Part shown: positions 59,901 to 64,000 of the stretch, piece after piece | How positions within the stretch are numbered: position 1 is the first letter of the stretch | Layout: every line of letters begins with the position of its first letter | NCBI GenBank assembly: GCA_965153455.1 | Contig: OZ234504.1 | Span: 5,766,001-5,830,000 of the forward strand | Direction: 5' to 3' | DNA from: Sphagnum compactum | Lineage: Eukaryota; Bryophyta; Sphagnopsida; Sphagnales | Length of the DNA stretch: 64,000 bases | Notes under the pieces: generated by a model | What the model saw: the letters and a program-made list of their open reading frames with translations, nothing else | Told to the model about the DNA's origin: nothing | The model's database searches: none | Program-made: the position numbers and the translations under genes

Positions 59901-62274
59901 CTTTGGTCTCTTACAGCCGTTTTGCCCGGCAGAATCAGCCATCAAGGACCTGTTCTAGAGTTTGTTCAAGTCCTAGTGTGTAGCAGAATCGGCTACCAGG
60001 GGTCTATTCTCTAGAGAGTTAAAATTCCTTTTGTCGGTTAAGTGGCATTAATGAAAATTAATCCAAAATTCAAAACCTAATTGGGTAAGGGTATATGGAG
60101 TTTGCGAAACTATTGATCCAAGTAAGGGTAAATGACCAACATTTACCTTGTTTGCAAGGTGAGGGTATGAATAAGTATTTTTTTATTTACCCTATATTTA
60201 CCATGTGAGTATAAGTAGATAAATCTACGGTAAAATAGAAAAATATGTACACAAATGTGGCACATTGCCAAGCAAAGAAAGAAATAAGTTGTGCAATTGT
60301 TCAAGATTGTGAACATGAAACAAATGAAATTTAAAACATTTGTATAGAACGATTTAAAAAATTAAAACAAAACCAAGCAACACGCTGAGGAATTATACAT
60401 CTAAAACATTCTTATAATGACAAATGGTCATAAACATCTAAAGGGGTTTCAACAACATATTATGCTAAGAATCTTGTTGAAGGTGATTAGTGTAATGGAC
60501 AAAACTAAAGTGCCCATATCAAAATAAATTCAATAGTTAGTCACCTTAATCAAAACAAATCCATCATAACCACTTGCATTGCAAAAATATGAGAATGCAT
60601 ATATGTTATATAATTATGTTGATACATGTTAGCATATACCCTGCATCTACTGACCTCAATTTCTAGGTCAAAAATAAACCTCAAATATATACTAGCCAGG
60701 GAATGTCAAAATAAGATAAGTTTGAAATAGCTATTAATTGTGGGATACAATAATTAAATGAGTAAAAAAATTGTACCAAGCAAGTAAGGTTTGATATTTA
60801 TTCTCATATATACTTGTGGGTATATTAGGATAAAAGAAAAACCCGCAGAAATGCACTTAGGAACGCCTAATGAGAAGAGAACACCAAGTTCAAATTGCAA
60901 GTTCAACTTGCTTTGTTATTCTGAAAAGGTACAAACATCATGACAAAACTTAGAACATGACAAAAATTAGGAAATGCCTTTAATAACAATTTAGATCATG
61001 GGGACTATGAAAACCATGGCACATGGGTGGGTTTATTCATTTATTGTCCTTGTTGTACCTTAGGAACAAAGAGCAAACAAGACTTTTAGACTTTCTTAGG
61101 GCCAATCTCTTTATGCAAAGTAGTTTATGGCACATATACTGTAGTCCATATCAGAGCCCAAGTAATAGTATGTAATTGTGTGCTCTTTTTAGTTGACGGA
61201 ACATTTTGGGAGAACCAATTACCAACATGGAAATGGATGTGTAACGGAAAGCATCCATATAAAAGCATCTACATCCACACCCCCAATTGGGCCGTTGATG
61301 GGTGTTTAGTGTTTATTGCATCCAACATACTTTGTTGTTTATTTCCTCATCCCACCCATAAACATGAAAAACACAGTAGTAAGTGAGAGAATATTTAAAT
61401 GTCACCTCCAATGTTTTATTTTATTTTCTTAATTTTAAATTCTTTGCTTGTTAGAGGATTTTCACACTATGGTGACAAAAAAAAGAAGGATTTCTTTTTC
61501 TTTTTTAGTGGTAAATTTGAAAGAAATGGAAAATTTTGCTGAACTTTTGAAACCAAAAAATGAAAAAAAATTCAAAAATCCCGGTTGCTACCTGGGCCAA
61601 TCATTATGGCCAACCAATCAAACACAATCATTTCCTTTAATTGGCCCTATTGGAGGTCATTGTATCATGGCCATAATATTATACAAGTCAAAAACTGGGT
61701 TTCACACTAGTTGAAATACTTGAAGGCTGTACTTCATCCAAATTACTGTTGTGTACAAGCCATTTTTACTAGTGTGGGTGGAGGTGCTTCTGGCAGAAAT
61801 TTGTTGCCCTTGTAAATTAAACCAGGGTGATAGGAACTGGTAACCCAAATGCAAGGTGTGAGAACCATTGAGGCATCCCTGCCTGCATGTTGTGGGTCCC
61901 TTAGTACCCTTCAGAAACAATTTTGAAACTCTTTCAAAACAGATCCATGTTACACTCTGGGAACACTCTCTAGGAACACCCAATCTGCCAGGCCTGGTGA
62001 ATAATGCATTACATTACACTCTGGGAACACATGTTCATAAACCCCAGGCTTGTTCACTGGAATAACAAAACTCAAAAATACAAAAAGGAATTCTCTCCCG
62101 AAATTCTTTCTTTATGATCTTGCAGTGTCCAAGTTGTATGCGTAGTATGTGTGGCATGTTGCTATGCTGGATGGAGACAGTAAAAGGCTGCACTCGGATT
62201 GGGTGTTGCCATAGTGTGTGGTCGGTCGCCTGTAGAGGCCAATTTGTCAAATGAGTGCCTTATGGAAAACTTGG

Positions 62275-62310
<36 letters not shown>

Positions 62311-63305
62311 AGAATCAGAAAGTTGAACTCACATGAGTGTCAGTTGCAGCAGATCATTTTGAGTCTTTATCCAAATGCAAAAAAAAATAATTAATAAAAA
62401 AATTAAAAATCAATTCAGTAAGGAAACCAATGAGGGGTTTATTGGCAATTCATTCGTAAACTCTAAGCACACAAAAATTTCTCCATGATGGGGATAATCA
62501 CTACATAGTTCCCCAATAAATTGTTGAAATACATATTAAGGTAATACCCTAGTGGATAGGATCCATGTTTCTTGCGCCCAATTTGCAAGTAGTTGTGTTT
62601 CACATCATCAAACTACTTTGGTTGTGCTGGATAGGAAGCCATGGGACGCAATGCACTAGCTAATATTCGCTCGTCCATTGGGACAACATGTCATTCAATG
62701 AGAAGGACCCTTAGGAAGGGTTGAAACTAGAGAAAGGAGAGAGAGAGAGAAAATGGGGACCATTATTGTCGAGTCTATAGCCCTTGTGTTTCTTCTGGCT
62801 TCTGGAATATGGTTTGGTAGTGGTTTCAAATTGTAGTTCTCTTTGCATGCCTTAGAAGAGTACGTTTCTATCGAGTACCACAAGATGATAATATCCTGAA
62901 GACTGTACTATTCATTGCAAAAGCAAAGTAGGAAAACAGAGTTAACCAGTATCAAGTACTTATCAAAAGCTGCACTGGGAGAAAACTTTTTCCGATCATG
63001 TATATCCCAAAATGAATTGGAAAAAAAACCATCTACATGGAGGTAGTTTCATTGAAAGCTCACAAAATAATTAACTAAAATGCAATTTTAAACAATTGGA
63101 AAACCTAGCCTAGCCTGGTTGCAAGCTTTGTGTAGTCGATGCATTTTGATGTCCGCAACCAATCCATATGCAACAAGTGTATGCCCATGTCTGGCATGAT
63201 ACATCGATATGGATGTCTTACGCTTGAGGCCGAATTCATGAGGCTGAATATAAAAACAGTAACGAAAATTTCAATAGATTTACATGTAGTTTGTGGCAGT
63301 TCAAG

Positions 63306-63340
63306 GGTTTAGGGTTTAAACCCCAAACCCTAACCTCTTT
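63306..63340. repeat. Head-to-head telomere-type motif
   Basis: GGGTTTAGGGTTT is followed directly by AAACCCCAAACCCTAACC, so two plant telomere-type repeats face each other. Too short to be a telomere relic with certainty. Confidence 0.7.
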
Positions 63341-64000
63341 CACACAATTAAAAGTCCCCATTTGAAGTGTGGGTTTTCTTCTCCAGTTGGTTTCAGCCTC
63401 TGAATGAAGTTGGGTTACAATCCTTCTTCTCCATTTTGCCATAACCAAATTAGAAGCATGGACCATAGAAAGAAATTGCCAGATGTTTTGGTATCTAAGC
63501 AATTATCTCTTTAATTGGTGAATCAGAAGTGTTGCGATTTTAATTTAAATCCAATATGAGACCTTGAAGAGATAAGCTAGCAATTTGAAAGTTCAGCTCA
63601 TAAAGCAATGGGATAAATTTCCTAGTGCATTTGGAGGGCACATTAATATCTCAAAAAGAGGAGGTCCCTAACAATTACAAGAGGCCTGCTACACCTCAAC
63701 AACCACCTCATCCAAGGCCCCTTACTTCAAGAATGCCCCACTATAGGTCCGTTAATTTAAATACAAAGTCAAAATCTTCAAAATCCTTATTTCAAGAAAG
63801 CCCACCCTAGGGCCTTACTTGAAATGCAAAATCAAAATCTTCAAAAAAAGGGATACTCTACCTGTATAGTAGGTTTTACTAAAAATACATTATTTTAGAG
63901 ATGTCAAAATTTGAATTATAGAAATTTCTTCAAAAATTTCTATGTGCTGAACCTTAATTTTTTCAAATTAATTAAATATTGGGTAGAGACCTGCTGAACC

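Larger units (their letters stand above)
58417..64000. other. AT-rich intergenic DNA, no gene recognised
   Basis: Short frames only; none resembles a known family. Contents noted: TAGGTAGG words at 58500-58580, a GTTAGTT(A/C)-type short repeat with CCACCATGGTTAG at 58605-58675, AG and CT dinucleotide runs at about 59154-59175 and 62279-62310, a dispersed repeat at 59770-59900, and a telomere-like inverted motif near 63306-63340. Confidence 0.45.

Overview
This 64-kb window is nuclear DNA of a land plant. It has many-exon genes with GT-AG introns, plant protein families (a SAPS-domain PP6 regulatory subunit, CDR1-type and retropepsin-like aspartic proteases, remnants of glycerate kinase and RST1), telomere-type TTTAGGG words, and AT-rich intergenic DNA full of decayed transposons. 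The best-preserved retrotransposon is a chromodomain Ty3 element with Tf1/sushi-like traits. Elements of that kind are known mainly from seed-free plants, so a fern, lycophyte or bryophyte is my guess, but the window alone does not settle it.

Layout. 1-5.2 kb: AT-rich DNA with a decayed non-LTR-type reverse transcriptase (2.6-3.85 kb) split by a foldback element. 5.6-6.6 kb, minus: a two-exon gene for a 256-residue basic protein with KEN and D-box motifs. 8.4-8.9 kb: D-glycerate 3-kinase pseudogene. 10.8-11.4 kb: frameshifted Helitron/PIF1-type helicase. 13.25-22.7 kb, minus: a complete SAPS-domain gene whose 19 coding exons join without a break into 871 codons. Upstream of it lies a foldback MITE (23.73-23.99 kb). 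24-31 kb: very AT-rich DNA with a probable non-autonomous CACTA element (27.3-30.3 kb). 31.28-37.11 kb: a Ty3 chromovirus with both LTRs and a 5-bp target duplication, inserted into an older decayed coding sequence that reads in frame on both sides. 38-39 kb (minus) and 45-46 kb (plus): two decayed copies of one hAT-like family. 46.4-47.7 kb: two minisatellites. 48.1-50.5 kb, plus: a three-exon CDR1-like aspartic protease gene. 51.9-54.7 kb, plus: a six-exon gene for a probably organellar retropepsin-like protein. 56-58.4 kb, plus: the 3' part of an RST1/focadhesin-like gene with an in-frame stop. 58.4-64 kb: AT-rich DNA in which I recognise no gene.

The genes show no functional clustering, as expected in a plant. 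The most striking observation is that the retrotransposon lacks a tRNA-type primer site. Two bases inside its 5' LTR is a 10-base site complementary to an LTR segment placed where a TATA box predicts transcription to start, as in Tf1/sushi self-priming. Its Gag-Pol also appears to descend from a single reading frame. Nearly all inferred damage in the element and its insertion site is C-to-T or G-to-A, as expected from decay of methylated cytosine.
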